From JANNMJ01 sp031426455 (GTDB lineage Bacteria; Bacteroidota; Bacteroidia; Cytophagales; Hymenobacteraceae): DNA of 64,000 nucleotides. Below are positions 9,401 through 17,374 of the stretch, piece after piece. Made by a program: the position numbers and the translations under genes. How positions within the stretch are numbered: the first letter of the stretch is position 1; every line of letters begins with the position of its first letter. The notes beneath the pieces were generated by a model. That model made no database searches. It was given only the letters and a program-made list of their open reading frames with translations, and was not told where the DNA came from. The stretch covers positions 16,552 through 80,551 of the forward strand of contig JANPLI010000055.1 of assembly GCA_031426455.1 (NCBI GenBank), written 5' to 3'.

Positions 9401-9532
9401 GCGAAGCCCAGCGCCCGCGCCGGGCAGGGCCTGCGCAATATGCGGCAGCGGGCCGAACTGCTGAACGCCACGCTGGCCCTGGGCCCACACCCCGAAGGCG
9501 GGTGGGAAGTAGCGTTGCGCGTACCGCTATGA
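6464..9532 (+). CDS. Propeller-type sensor histidine kinase (Reg_prop, Y_Y_Y, HisKA_3, HATPase)
   Basis: Large membrane sensor of 1022 residues from the ATG at 6464, which gives a clean signal peptide (MGWALAVAWLRLL...); an in-frame GTG at 6413 would add 17 residues and is an alternative. The periplasmic part contains many two-component-regulator propeller blades (LLWVGADDGVYRYDG, LWLGTEAGAFRF, LWVGTRAHGLVLI and others), then a Y_Y_Y domain (ARYFYRVRG ... LLPGTYTVEIRA). One membrane helix near residues 793-812 leads to a HisKA_3 domain with phospho-acceptor His about 831 in ADLHDEVGS, and a HATPase domain (REAVTNALRHS; GQGLRNMRQRAELL). Such kinases usually sense polysaccharide or nutrient breakdown products. 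Its likely partner is the convergent response regulator at 9655-10320. Confidence 0.93.
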   Translation: MGWALAVAWLRLLPGSGGLLAAAPPPQPSQTTAGWLADPALSRLALRTLVRAPDGLLWVGADDGVYRYDGTTLVPLNALRRHGPPLPPASCHHLLFTPDGTLWLGTEAGAFRFTTAGVLVALPYPQAGTTSHLIDGLALTPDRRHVWVAQDRAGLRAYTLAGQPVGPLLTATAPRLDVWPAPDGTLWLSEARGRTRHLTADGQLLGEWHHPNRFMLPVADPTRRVWLLSERAAYRTGPDGRLLPGPHWAPPGPESNCDLIRTDTSVALLTQQRVWQLRWTAAPDPQPRLRFSLGLPAWRTAGWSARLRTDAAGNWWLFDTGVRGAWRRTGAAAFIQPLALANGKPYSVRATTRLPDGRLLVSAYEVGLLVQAADSPLAPLRPWPTARLPDGQPPLLLSIVPARVGAARRGWLAGTGGPFVTLDPVTGRVQPILATELTAETRDDANVRALCRDGATGLIWGGARTGLYCFDSTSTTFRPYRPPGQSATLPAPLVGQTIEDLWADGRGHLWLAMPQGVDRLTLATGERRHYGPTAPAPHRVAGDGARCLYADPATNRLWVGTRAHGLVLITPDGNAHTALSVGQGLPNASVATITPGPGGALWLGTYQGLVRYVPATGRLAVFTLADGLLSDEFNARAAYFDPTDSSLLLGGVAGLHRIYPRQVPNLARGRARLVLTALTALGVSADSSQTYYRLAADPLPSLHLGPNHPVVDLHLALTDFQSGAQARYFYRVRGWLSDRWLPLGTTPLLRLQGLLPGTYTVEIRAETSQGILATNHLRLPLTVTAEWWRRPTTWTAAALALVALVVAWQRERERRARRDTAMRSRLAADLHDEVGSLLTRVMMQAEMLNVLGTAPPARLAALVDDSRAAANTVRDIIWSVDAAADTLTALVDRLHDLCDASSRATDREIRFDASELPPNRARPLPPAVRQHVYLIAREAVTNALRHSAPTVPLTLTLRYHSALLELRVRNEGPMEEAAAAKPSARAGQGLRNMRQRAELLNATLALGPHPEGGWEVALRVPL

Positions 9533-9654
9533 ATTACGAATTACGAATTACGAATTACTAATTACGAATTATGAATTAAGAATCAGCAATTACACGATAT
9601 AAATTGAATTAGGCCGCGCCATAATTTGTAATTTTGTAATTCGTAATTCGTAAT
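9533..9654. repeat. Intergenic tandem-word palindrome (word AATTACG)
   Basis: The convergent spacer between the sensor kinase and its regulator consists of tandem AATTACG heptamers on the left and GTAATTC heptamers on the right, able to fold into a long AT-rich hairpin. It could serve as a bidirectional terminator; there is no gene in it. Confidence 0.8.
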
Positions 9655-10320
9655 TCACAACTCGCCTCGGCTGGCTTTGCCGATCAGCTCACCGCGCGAG
9701 TTGACGCGCAGCTTCTCGTAGAGCCGGCGGATGTAGGTGTGGACCGTGGCAGGCGACAGGCTGAGGCGGTGCGCCACCTGTTTCTCGCTCAGGCCGTCCA
9801 CCAATCCCTGCAGCACTTCGCGCTCGCGCTCGCTGAGCAGGTCGGGCTGGTGGCTGACGGTGGGCGTGAAGTGCGCCAGGGCCTTACGCGCCACCCCCGG
9901 CGAGAGGGCCGCCCCACCGGCCAGCACATCCAGCACCGCCTGCTTGTAGCTGGCCAGCGGAGTGGCACTTTTGATGACGTAGCCGGTGGCTCCGGCGCGC
10001 AGGGCCAGGAAGATGCGCTCGGCATCGTCGTGCATCGTCTGGATGATGACATCGGTTGCGGGGAGACGGCGGCGCAGTTCAGGCAGCGCCTGCAGGCCGT
10101 TCTGGCCGGGTAGGCTGACGTCGAGCAGCACCACGCGCGGCGGAAGCGCCAAGTCGAGCTCCCGCCAAAGCGCCTCCACGGAATCGACGACGATGGGGCA
10201 GGTAAACTCTGCCTGGTGGCCGAGGTACTCGGCCAGCAACTCCCGGACGCGCGCATCGTCCTCGACAATGGCCAGGGAGATGGGCGAGGTGGGAAACAGC
10301 AGGGCAGTAGTAGGAAGCAC
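9655..10320 (-). CDS. NarL/LuxR-type response regulator
   Basis: DNA-binding response regulator of 221 residues when started at the GTG at 10320. The receiver domain begins ISLAIVEDDARV with acidic pocket Glu20-Asp22 and phospho-acceptor Asp67 in VVLLDVSLPG; the C-terminal LuxR helix-turn-helix is LLSEREREVLQGLVDG followed by LSLSPATVHTYIRRLYEKL. The frame is open well upstream, but that stretch runs through the hairpin and 47-bp repeat array and has no protein-like composition. CACCTTTG four bases upstream of the GTG suggests a leaderless transcript. It pairs with the HisKA_3 kinase encoded convergently next door. Confidence 0.93.
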   Translation of the reverse strand: MLPTTALLFPTSPISLAIVEDDARVRELLAEYLGHQAEFTCPIVVDSVEALWRELDLALPPRVVLLDVSLPGQNGLQALPELRRRLPATDVIIQTMHDDAERIFLALRAGATGYVIKSATPLASYKQAVLDVLAGGAALSPGVARKALAHFTPTVSHQPDLLSEREREVLQGLVDGLSEKQVAHRLSLSPATVHTYIRRLYEKLRVNSRGELIGKASRGEL

Positions 10321-10324
10321 GATG

Positions 10325-10332
10325 CAAAGGTG
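10325..10332 (-). promoter_or_regulatory. Predicted -7 promoter element for the response regulator
   Basis: The minus strand reads CACCTTTG, a one-base variant of TAnnTTTG, four bases (CATC) before the GTG start at 10320, the same spacing as at the marC family gene and the his leader. Confidence 0.45.
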
Positions 10333-10453
10333 CGGCGCTCCCACGCGCAGCAACGAAGCGGGAATGTCGCCTAAACAGATGACACGACGCCAGCCCCAGC
10401 CAGTACCGACCGCTACCCCCAACCGCAGGCAGAAGGCCGGTCGAAAATGGTAC

Positions 10454-10486
10454 GCCGCTCCGTACCACCGGCCGGTACGGAGCGGC
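10454..10486. other. Perfect 13-bp stem hairpin upstream of the response regulator
   Basis: GCCGCTCCGTACC (10454-10466) is the exact complement of GGTACGGAGCGGC (10474-10486), with a 7-base loop. No T-run follows on either strand, so it is not a standard terminator. It lies between the regulator gene and the 47-bp repeat array, and may be an operator or a structured site. Confidence 0.7.
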
Positions 10487-10510
10487 TGAACCAGAATCTT
10501 TCCTATTTCC

Positions 10511-10680
10511 GGAAAACGCCAAAAGAGGAAAGACGCCAGTCGTTCTTTCCTCTTTCTGAAAAATGCCAAAAGAGGAAAGACGGGAGCCGATCTTACCCGT
10601 TTTCGACAAACGCCAAATGATGTAAGACGGGAACCGGTCTTACATTTTTTCAGCAAATGCCAAAAGATGTAAGACCGCGC
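10511..10680. repeat. Four-unit 47-bp tandem array with pairing arms
   Basis: The phrase GCCAAAAGA or GCCAAATGA recurs at 10518, 10565, 10612 and 10659, exactly 47 bases apart. Each unit has a first arm (GAGGAAAGAC in units 1-2, ATGTAAGAC in units 3-4) and units 1-3 have a complementary second arm. Second arms can pair within their unit or with the first arm of the next unit. It lies between divergent genes (response regulator, minus; T9SS protein, plus). Confidence 0.85.
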
Positions 10681-10821
10681 CAGCAGCCCGGATGCGCGCG
10701 TGGGGCACGCGGAACGTAAGGGCGCGTGTCATCTGAATAGGGGACACGCCGGATAGTGGGCCGGAGGCACAGAAGCCGAAATTTTGCATCGGCTTCATTT
10801 CCGCCACCCCTCGTAGTCTCT

Positions 10822-13800
10822 ATGCGGTACCGTCTCCTCCTTTTCTTCGCGCTGCTGGCCGGCCTCGCGGCCCCGCCCGCCCGTGCCCAGGCGCCCAACA
10901 CCTGGACCGCCGCCCCGCTCGCCACCGGCGCCGTGCCCGACCTACCAGGCACCGCGCCGCGCGCCGCCGTGGCCGTCACCATCAACGGCCGCGCTTTTGC
11001 CGGGCTGGGGCGCACTGGCAACACTTTCCCGACGGATTGGCACGAGTACCTACCGGCCAGCAACAGCTGGGTGGCGCGGGCCGCGTTTCCAGACGCAGGG
11101 CGATTTCTGGCCGTAGGGGTGGCTGTAGGCAGCGTGGGCTACGACGGCACGGGGAACACGGGCACCTCCGCGCTGAGCGACTGGTGGGCCTACGACCCCG
11201 CCACCGATACCTGGACGGCGCGGACTGCCTTCTCCGGCGCGGGGCATCTCACTGCGGCGGCTTTCGTGGTGGGCGGCCGGGCCTACGTGGGCACGGGCCA
11301 AGGCTTAACCGGCAACCTCACCGACTTCTTCGCCTACGCCTCCGACCCGCCGCCTACTGTAATGGGCCTCAATCCGACGCGCAACCTGCGCAACGCGGCA
11401 GCGTCTGCCAGCGTCGACATCACTTTCGATCAGCCGATGAGCGGCGCGGCGGCTTCGGCGGCGAGTATCAAGGTCTTCAGCCACCAGCGCGGCGGGCGGA
11501 TGAGCGGCGCGCAGGGCGGCGCGGCCACGGTCAGCGGCAATACCATCACCTTCGACCCCACCACCGACTTTCGGCCGGGGGAAACCGTGTTCGTCTCCAC
11601 CACCACGGCCGCGCAGAGCAGTGCGGGCGCCAATCTGGCGGCGGGGCACATCCACCAGTTCACAACGGCGGCGGGCGCGGGGCCGGGCAATTTCAGCCCT
11701 GTCGCCGACCTCACCGTGGGCAGTTTGCCCCGCAGCGTGGCCGTGGGCGACGTGGATGCCGACGGCGACCTAGACCTGCTGACGGCCAATTCGGGCGACG
11801 GCACGGTGGGTGTGCGCCTCAACAACGGCGCCGGCGCTTTCAGCGGCACCGTCGGGGTGCCGGCGGGGAGCCAGCCTTACAGCGTGGCCCTGGGCGACGT
11901 GGACGGCGACGGCGACCTCGACTTCGTGGCGGCCAGCGACCAGAACAGTAACAACGTGAGCGTGCGCCTCAACGACGGCACCGGCACGTTCGGCGGCGGC
12001 TCGACGGTCACTGCGGGGCGGCCCCGGTGCGTGGTGCTGGGCGATGTGGACGGCGACGGCGACCTCGACCTGCTGACGGCCAGCTATTCGAACGTCGGTA
12101 CGGGCAGTCTCGTGAGCGTGCGCTTCAACAACGGTAGCGGCACCTTTGGCGGTGGCAGCGACTACGGCGTGGGCATCGGCCCCCGCAGCGTGGCGGTGGC
12201 CGACCTGGATGGCGACGGCGACCTCGATTTCGTAGCCACCACTAACGACGCGAACATTGACGTCAACCGGGTAGCCGTGTGGCGCAACAACGGCACGGGC
12301 ACCTTCAGCCCCGACGCCGACTACAACGTGGGCAGCAACCCCCGCAACGTGGCAATCGGGGACATCGACGGCGACGGCGACCTCGACCTGCTCACCGCCA
12401 ACTCCGGCAGCAACAGCGGCGTCGGCGTGTTCCTCAACAACGGCAGCGGCACGTTCAGCGCGGGCACGCCGGTGGCCCTGAGCGACAGACCGGCCGGCGT
12501 GGCGGCGGCCGACGTGGACGGCGACGGTGACCTCGACCTGCTCACGAGCAACTACCAATTCTACACCGTGAGCGTGGCCCGCAATGCCGGTAACGGCACG
12601 TTCGGCGCCGCCACCACGGTGAGCGTGAACGGGGATGCCCACAACCTGGCGGTGGGCGACCTGGACGGCGACGGCGACCTCGACTTCCTGTCGGTCGGCC
12701 TCAGCGGCAGCCTGGTGAGCGTGCTGCTCAATCAGCCGCCCGCGCCCACCCTCGCCAGCCTCAGCCCCACCAGCGCGCCGGTGGGCACGAGCATCACGCT
12801 GACCGGCACCGACTTCACGGGCGCCACCGCCGTGAGCTTCAACGGCACGGCCGCCACCACCTTCAGCGTGACCACGGCCACCACCGCCACGGCCACCGTG
12901 CCGGCGGGCACCACGAGCGGCAGCGTGACGATTACCACCCCCAGCGGTACCTCCAACGGCGTCGCTTTTACGGTCATTACCAACCAGGCGCCCACGGCCG
13001 TGGGCCTCTCGCCGCAGAGCGTAGCTGAGAACACGGCCAGCGGCACCGCCATCGGCAACTTCTCGACTACTGACCCCGACGCGGGCGACACCCACACCTA
13101 CTCCCTGGTGAGTGGGGCGGGCAGCACTGATAACGGCGCCTTCAGCATCAACGGCAGCGGGCAGCTCGTCATCACGGCTGCGCCCGACTACGAGACCCAG
13201 CCCAACTACGCCATCCGCGTGCGCTCCACCGACCAGGAGAGTACGTTCTTCGAGCAAACCTTCACCATCAGCGTCACGAACGTAAACGAGGCGCCGGCCA
13301 TCAGCCCACAGACGTTCACCATCGACGAAAACAGCGCCAACGGCACCGTGGTGGGCACGGTGGGCGCTTCCGACCCCGACGCGGGCCAGAGCCTGACCTA
13401 CTCGATGGTGCCGCTGGGCGGCGCGGGCAACGCGTTCGTCATCAACGCCACTACGGGCCAGCTCACGGTCAATGATCAGGCGGCCCTCGACTTCGAAATC
13501 TCGCCCGGCTTCGGCTACCTCGTGACCGTCACCGACAACGGTGCGCCGCAGTTGAGTAACTCGGCCCAGGTCATCATCAACCTCAACGACCTCAACGAGA
13601 ACGCCCCGGACCTGACCGTCAGCAGCCCGCAGACCATTCCCGGCGGCAGCTATCACAACGTCACCATCACCGGCACGGGCGTCGGTACGCTCGGCGGCGA
13701 CGTCACCATCCAGGGCACGCTGCTCGTACAAAACGGCGGCAAACTCGACGACGGCTGCTTCCTCATCACCGGGCCGGGCAACTTCACCCTCGCCGCCGGC

Positions 13801-15591
13801 GCCGCGCTCGACATCTGCTCCGAGTTCGGCATCACCGCCAGCGGCGCGCTGGGCACCGTGCAGGTCACCGGCACCCGCACCTTCTCCCGCGCCGCCTCCT
13901 ACCGCTACGACAGCCCCACCCTCGGATCCGGCGCCAGCACCGGTAACGGCCTGCCCAACCGCGTGCGCGACCTGACCGCCGCCACGTCCGTCGCCACCCT
14001 GTTCTTGACCAACCCCACCAGCGTGCGCCGCCTGCTGACAATCGCGGGCCCCGTCAACTTCAACACCAGCGGCCGGGCCCTGACGCTGCTTTCTGACGCC
14101 GATTCCACCGCCCTGGTCGTCAACGCCTCCACCGGCCGGGTGCTCGGTACCGTCACCGTGCAGCGCTACATCAGCCCCGCCAGCAACCCCGGCGTGGGCT
14201 ACCGCCACTTCGCCGCGCCGGTCAGCAATACCACCGTCGCCGACCTGAACGTCACCGGCTTCACCGCCCGCGTCAACGCCGCCTACAATGCCCTGCCCTA
14301 CGTGGCCGTGCCCGCCAATCAGTTCCCCAACGTCTTCGGCTTCGACGAAACGCGCGGCGGCGCCACCGCTGCGTATCAGGGCTTCAATACGGGCTGGTAC
14401 TCGCCCACCGCCACTACCGATCCCCTGACCTCCGGCCGGGGCTACACCGTGGCGATGGCCGGCGGCCTGACGCCCGACTTCGTCGGTACCCTGACCACCG
14501 GCAACGTACCGCTCACGCTTACCCGCACCGGTGCGGGCACCGGCAACCCCAACACCGAGAAGAGCGGCTGGGGCCTGACGGGCAACCCCTACGCCGCGCC
14601 CATCGACTGGGACGAGGCCACGGCCAGCATCCCGGCCGGGATGAGCGCCTCGATCTCCGTGTTCCGCAGCACCGGCCTCAACAGCGGCCAGTACCTGACC
14701 TACCTCGCCCCGGCCACCGTGGGCGGCACGGGGGTCGGCACGCTGCCCGGCGGCCTGGTGCCGATGGGCCAGGGCTTCTTCACCCGCGTGCTGCCCGGCA
14801 ACGAGTCGGTGGGCTTTACCTTCACCAATGCCCTGCGCGTGATCAGCTACGCCAACCCCACCCACTTCCGCCCCGCCGCCGACGCCCGCCCGCTACTGGG
14901 CATCCGCCTGCAACAGGCCGGCGCCGCGAATGCGGTGGCCGATGAAGCGCTCGTCTTCTGGCAGGAAGGCGCCACGGGCGCCGTCGATGCCGCTTACGAC
15001 GCGCCCCGCCCCGGCCGCAACCTGGGCGCCGTGCCGACGCTCGCCGTTTTGGCGCCCAACGGCGAGGAGCTGGCCATCGCCGGCCTCGCCCCGGCATCGT
15101 TCGCCACGGCCCAGCGCCTGCCCCTGCTGGCCGTGGTGCCCGCCGCCGGCCCCTACACCCTGACGCTGGCGCAGGCGGCGAACCTGCCCACCGGCGCCGT
15201 TAGCCTCTACGATGCGCTGACGAATACCACCCACCCGCTGGCGGCGGTGGGCACCACGTACACCTTCACGGCCCCGCAGGCCGGCGAGGTGGCGGGCCGC
15301 TTCTGGCTCCAGGTAGCGCCCGCTACCGCGCCGCTCGGCACGGGCGCCGCGGCCGCTGAAACGGCCGTCTTGCACCTGTGGCCGAACCCGGCCACCAGTA
15401 GCCCCGTGCAGATCAGCCTGCCAACTGCAGGAGCCACCGGGCTGACCGTGACCGACGCGCTGGGCCGGGTGGTCCGCACCCAGGCGCTAACGCCCGACCA
15501 GCGTACCGTTACCCTCGCCGTGACGGGCCTGCCGGCGGGCGTCTATGTGGTGCGGGCCGGCCGCGCCGCTATCCGCCTGGTGGTAGAGTAA
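10822..15591 (+). CDS. Large T9SS-secreted surface protein with FG-GAP/VCBS, IPT and cadherin-like domains
   Basis: Secreted multidomain protein of 1589 residues. In order: signal peptide (MRYRLLLFFALLAGLAAPP...), a Kelch-like region (to about residue 180), a Big_5-like Ig domain (about 175-285), about eight FG-GAP/VCBS repeats (about 293-640) each with a calcium-binding D-x-D-x-D-G-D-x-D loop, an IPT/TIG domain (about 642-720), two cadherin-like domains (about 722-930), a long beta-rich region, and a C-terminal type A T9SS sorting domain (about 1517-1589; LWPNPATSS ... LPAGVYVVRAG). Domain content suggests adhesion or binding at the cell surface; no enzymatic domain was seen. The ATG at 10822 is chosen for the signal peptide. 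The repeat DNA is so regular that a long open frame exists on the other strand. Confidence 0.93.
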   Translation: MRYRLLLFFALLAGLAAPPARAQAPNTWTAAPLATGAVPDLPGTAPRAAVAVTINGRAFAGLGRTGNTFPTDWHEYLPASNSWVARAAFPDAGRFLAVGVAVGSVGYDGTGNTGTSALSDWWAYDPATDTWTARTAFSGAGHLTAAAFVVGGRAYVGTGQGLTGNLTDFFAYASDPPPTVMGLNPTRNLRNAAASASVDITFDQPMSGAAASAASIKVFSHQRGGRMSGAQGGAATVSGNTITFDPTTDFRPGETVFVSTTTAAQSSAGANLAAGHIHQFTTAAGAGPGNFSPVADLTVGSLPRSVAVGDVDADGDLDLLTANSGDGTVGVRLNNGAGAFSGTVGVPAGSQPYSVALGDVDGDGDLDFVAASDQNSNNVSVRLNDGTGTFGGGSTVTAGRPRCVVLGDVDGDGDLDLLTASYSNVGTGSLVSVRFNNGSGTFGGGSDYGVGIGPRSVAVADLDGDGDLDFVATTNDANIDVNRVAVWRNNGTGTFSPDADYNVGSNPRNVAIGDIDGDGDLDLLTANSGSNSGVGVFLNNGSGTFSAGTPVALSDRPAGVAAADVDGDGDLDLLTSNYQFYTVSVARNAGNGTFGAATTVSVNGDAHNLAVGDLDGDGDLDFLSVGLSGSLVSVLLNQPPAPTLASLSPTSAPVGTSITLTGTDFTGATAVSFNGTAATTFSVTTATTATATVPAGTTSGSVTITTPSGTSNGVAFTVITNQAPTAVGLSPQSVAENTASGTAIGNFSTTDPDAGDTHTYSLVSGAGSTDNGAFSINGSGQLVITAAPDYETQPNYAIRVRSTDQESTFFEQTFTISVTNVNEAPAISPQTFTIDENSANGTVVGTVGASDPDAGQSLTYSMVPLGGAGNAFVINATTGQLTVNDQAALDFEISPGFGYLVTVTDNGAPQLSNSAQVIINLNDLNENAPDLTVSSPQTIPGGSYHNVTITGTGVGTLGGDVTIQGTLLVQNGGKLDDGCFLITGPGNFTLAAGAALDICSEFGITASGALGTVQVTGTRTFSRAASYRYDSPTLGSGASTGNGLPNRVRDLTAATSVATLFLTNPTSVRRLLTIAGPVNFNTSGRALTLLSDADSTALVVNASTGRVLGTVTVQRYISPASNPGVGYRHFAAPVSNTTVADLNVTGFTARVNAAYNALPYVAVPANQFPNVFGFDETRGGATAAYQGFNTGWYSPTATTDPLTSGRGYTVAMAGGLTPDFVGTLTTGNVPLTLTRTGAGTGNPNTEKSGWGLTGNPYAAPIDWDEATASIPAGMSASISVFRSTGLNSGQYLTYLAPATVGGTGVGTLPGGLVPMGQGFFTRVLPGNESVGFTFTNALRVISYANPTHFRPAADARPLLGIRLQQAGAANAVADEALVFWQEGATGAVDAAYDAPRPGRNLGAVPTLAVLAPNGEELAIAGLAPASFATAQRLPLLAVVPAAGPYTLTLAQAANLPTGAVSLYDALTNTTHPLAAVGTTYTFTAPQAGEVAGRFWLQVAPATAPLGTGAAAAETAVLHLWPNPATSSPVQISLPTAGATGLTVTDALGRVVRTQALTPDQRTVTLAVTGLPAGVYVVRAGRAAIRLVVE

Positions 15592-15612
15592 GGGCCCCGA
15601 AAGCCCGCACCG

Positions 15613-15666
15613 AAAGGCGGTGGTCCGAGGCGGGGTGGTATCACCTCGCTTCGGACCACCGCCTTT
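15613..15666. terminator. Strong bidirectional terminator-like hairpin
   Basis: AAAGGCGGTGGTCCGA (15613-15628) pairs perfectly with TCGGACCACCGCCTTT (15651-15666), and the interior adds more pairing (CGAGG with CCTCG). It lies 21 bases after the T9SS protein gene and serves the convergent pair with the amidohydrolase gene. Confidence 0.85.
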
Positions 15667-15717
15667 GATTTGGGATAACCTCCGCGCCTGGCGCTGGCTC
15701 TAATTATCCGTGCATTC

Positions 15718-15774
15718 GGCCTTCAGCTTCAGTGTGTCTATCAGCGGATTGGCTTGCCGCTTGAAGCTGACGGC
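15718..15774. repeat. Inverted repeat of the CAGCTTCA word family
   Basis: GCCTTCAGCTTCA at 15718 pairs with TGAAGCTGACGGC ending near 15774 with one mismatch. The same word family recurs around 43956-44080. It overlaps the end of the amidohydrolase spacer and may add to termination. Confidence 0.55.
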
Positions 15775-17121
15775 TTACTTCTGCCCGTACTTCACCCGAT
15801 ACTTTTCGGCCAGGGCCTGCTGGCGGTTGGTGAGGTTGAGGCTGCGGCCCTGGATATAGGCCTGCGTCACCTGGTTGGTGCGCATATCAAGCAGATCGCC
15901 GCGCGAGACGATTACGGTGGCGTCCTTGCCTACGGCCAGCGTCCCGACGCGCTCCTGAATGCCGAGGATGGCGGCGGTCTGGCTCGTCATCGCGGCCAGC
16001 GCCTGCTCTTTGGTCAGGCCGTAGGCGGCGGCGGTGCCGGCCGTGAACTGGAGGTTGCGGGCGCCGGGGTTTTCCATATCGCCTTCGTAGGAGAAGCAGA
16101 ACGGAATGCCGGCGGCCTGGAGCTGCGCGGGCAGGCGGAAGGGTGCGTCCACGTCGTCGTCGAGGCGGCGGGGCAGCGAATGCAGGCGCGTCAGCACGAC
16201 GGGCACTTTCTCGTCGCGCAGCAGATCGAGGACGCGGGCGGCATCTTCAGCGCCTACCAAAGCGATTTTGGGGACGCCCTGCCGCCGGGCAAAGCGCACG
16301 GCTTCGGCGATTTCCTTCGCCCCGTCGGCGTGGAGGTAGAGCGTCTGCTCGCCTTTCAGCACCCGGCCCAGCGCGGCGAGGCGCAGGTTCTGCGGGCGTT
16401 GGCCTTCGGGCTGCTGCTGATACGCCTTGCCGTCGGCGAAGAGCTGGTTCAGTTCGCGCAGGCGCTCGGCGCGGACCTTGAGGCGCTTCGTGACGATGGA
16501 ATCCGGGATGATGCCGGTGCGGGTCAGGGCGCGGGGCCAGTTCAGGTGCAGGCCGTCGCCCTCGCGCACCTGGGCATCTTCCCAGTTCCAGGCGTCCAGT
16601 TGCACGACGCTGCTCTGCCCGCTGATGACGCCGCCGCGCGGGCAGACCTGCACCAGCAGTACGCCGTTGGTCCGGACGGTAGGCAGAATGTCGTTGTCGG
16701 TATTATAAGCAATCAGCGCCCGGACGTGGGGGTTGTAGGAACCCACCTCGGCTTCGTCGATGGTGGCGCGCACGGCGTCGATTTCGCCTAACCCGAGCGT
16801 GGAGTTGGCCAGGATCAGGCCGGGGTAGATTTCCTGCCCGCTGGCCTGCTCGCGCACGTCGTACTCGGCGCGGTTGGCGGTAAAGCCGCTTGCTGGCCCG
16901 ACGTAGGTGATTTTTCCGCCGCTGAACGCCACTGCACCATTGGCAATCACGGTCTGGCCGTCGCCGGTGTGCACGGTGCCGAGCAGCAGCACGGGCCGGG
17001 TTTGGGCGGGCGCGGGCACGGGGTTATTGACGGGAGTTTGGGCATAAGCCCGTTCCTGGCCCGTCAGCAAAACCAAAGCGAGCAGCGGGGTGGCGAAACG
17101 GATGGCAGGCAAAAGACGCAT
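15775..17121 (-). CDS. Secreted amidohydrolase-family protein lacking the N-terminal HxH metal motif
   Basis: Exported protein of 448 residues from the ATG at 17121 (signal peptide MRLLPAIRFATPLLALVLL...AYAQ). It has the imidazolonepropionase-like amidohydrolase frame: an N-terminal beta-sandwich strand (LLLGTVHTGDGQ), a barrel, and a C-terminal ALAAMTSQTAAILGI ... GTLAVGKDATVIV segment. The usual PGLIDxHxH metal site reads PGLILANSTLGLG, so the first two histidine ligands are absent, while LYLHADGAKEI keeps a later histidine. Catalysis is therefore doubtful or uses fewer metals. Bacteroidota often encode such degenerate amidohydrolases; I cannot assign a substrate. Confidence 0.8.
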   Translation of the reverse strand: MRLLPAIRFATPLLALVLLTGQERAYAQTPVNNPVPAPAQTRPVLLLGTVHTGDGQTVIANGAVAFSGGKITYVGPASGFTANRAEYDVREQASGQEIYPGLILANSTLGLGEIDAVRATIDEAEVGSYNPHVRALIAYNTDNDILPTVRTNGVLLVQVCPRGGVISGQSSVVQLDAWNWEDAQVREGDGLHLNWPRALTRTGIIPDSIVTKRLKVRAERLRELNQLFADGKAYQQQPEGQRPQNLRLAALGRVLKGEQTLYLHADGAKEIAEAVRFARRQGVPKIALVGAEDAARVLDLLRDEKVPVVLTRLHSLPRRLDDDVDAPFRLPAQLQAAGIPFCFSYEGDMENPGARNLQFTAGTAAAYGLTKEQALAAMTSQTAAILGIQERVGTLAVGKDATVIVSRGDLLDMRTNQVTQAYIQGRSLNLTNRQQALAEKYRVKYGQK

Positions 17122-17172
17122 CGGCGGCAAAAGAAGAAAGCTCAGACAACGAACGGAAGACGGAACCGTCGC

Positions 17173-17180
17173 CAAAGGTA
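17173..17180 (-). promoter_or_regulatory. Predicted -7 promoter element for the amidohydrolase gene
   Basis: The minus strand reads TACCTTTG, an exact match to TAnnTTTG, about 50 bases upstream of the start at 17121. Confidence 0.55.
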
Positions 17181-17374
17181 CCCGTCGGTGCGGCCCGGCT
17201 GCATCCGCCCGGCCGGCGCCCGATATGGGTCGAAATATCCCCTGCTACCGAAGTCGCCCGGACCGCTGGCCCGTGGCCGCAACCCGCGCAGCTGTAACCC
17301 TCGGCGTCGTTGACGGGTTGAAGGGGTATCCGCGTAGTCGGCAGCCGTCGTTGTCGCCGCAGAACATGTTCTTT

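Noticed and set aside
11770..14865. A 1031-codon open frame on the minus strand, antisense to the T9SS protein.
   Set aside because: It is a by-product of the GC-rich, highly repetitive plus-strand gene: composition is Gly/Val/Ala/Arg-rich without domains, whereas the plus frame has a signal peptide and clear FG-GAP, cadherin and T9SS domains.
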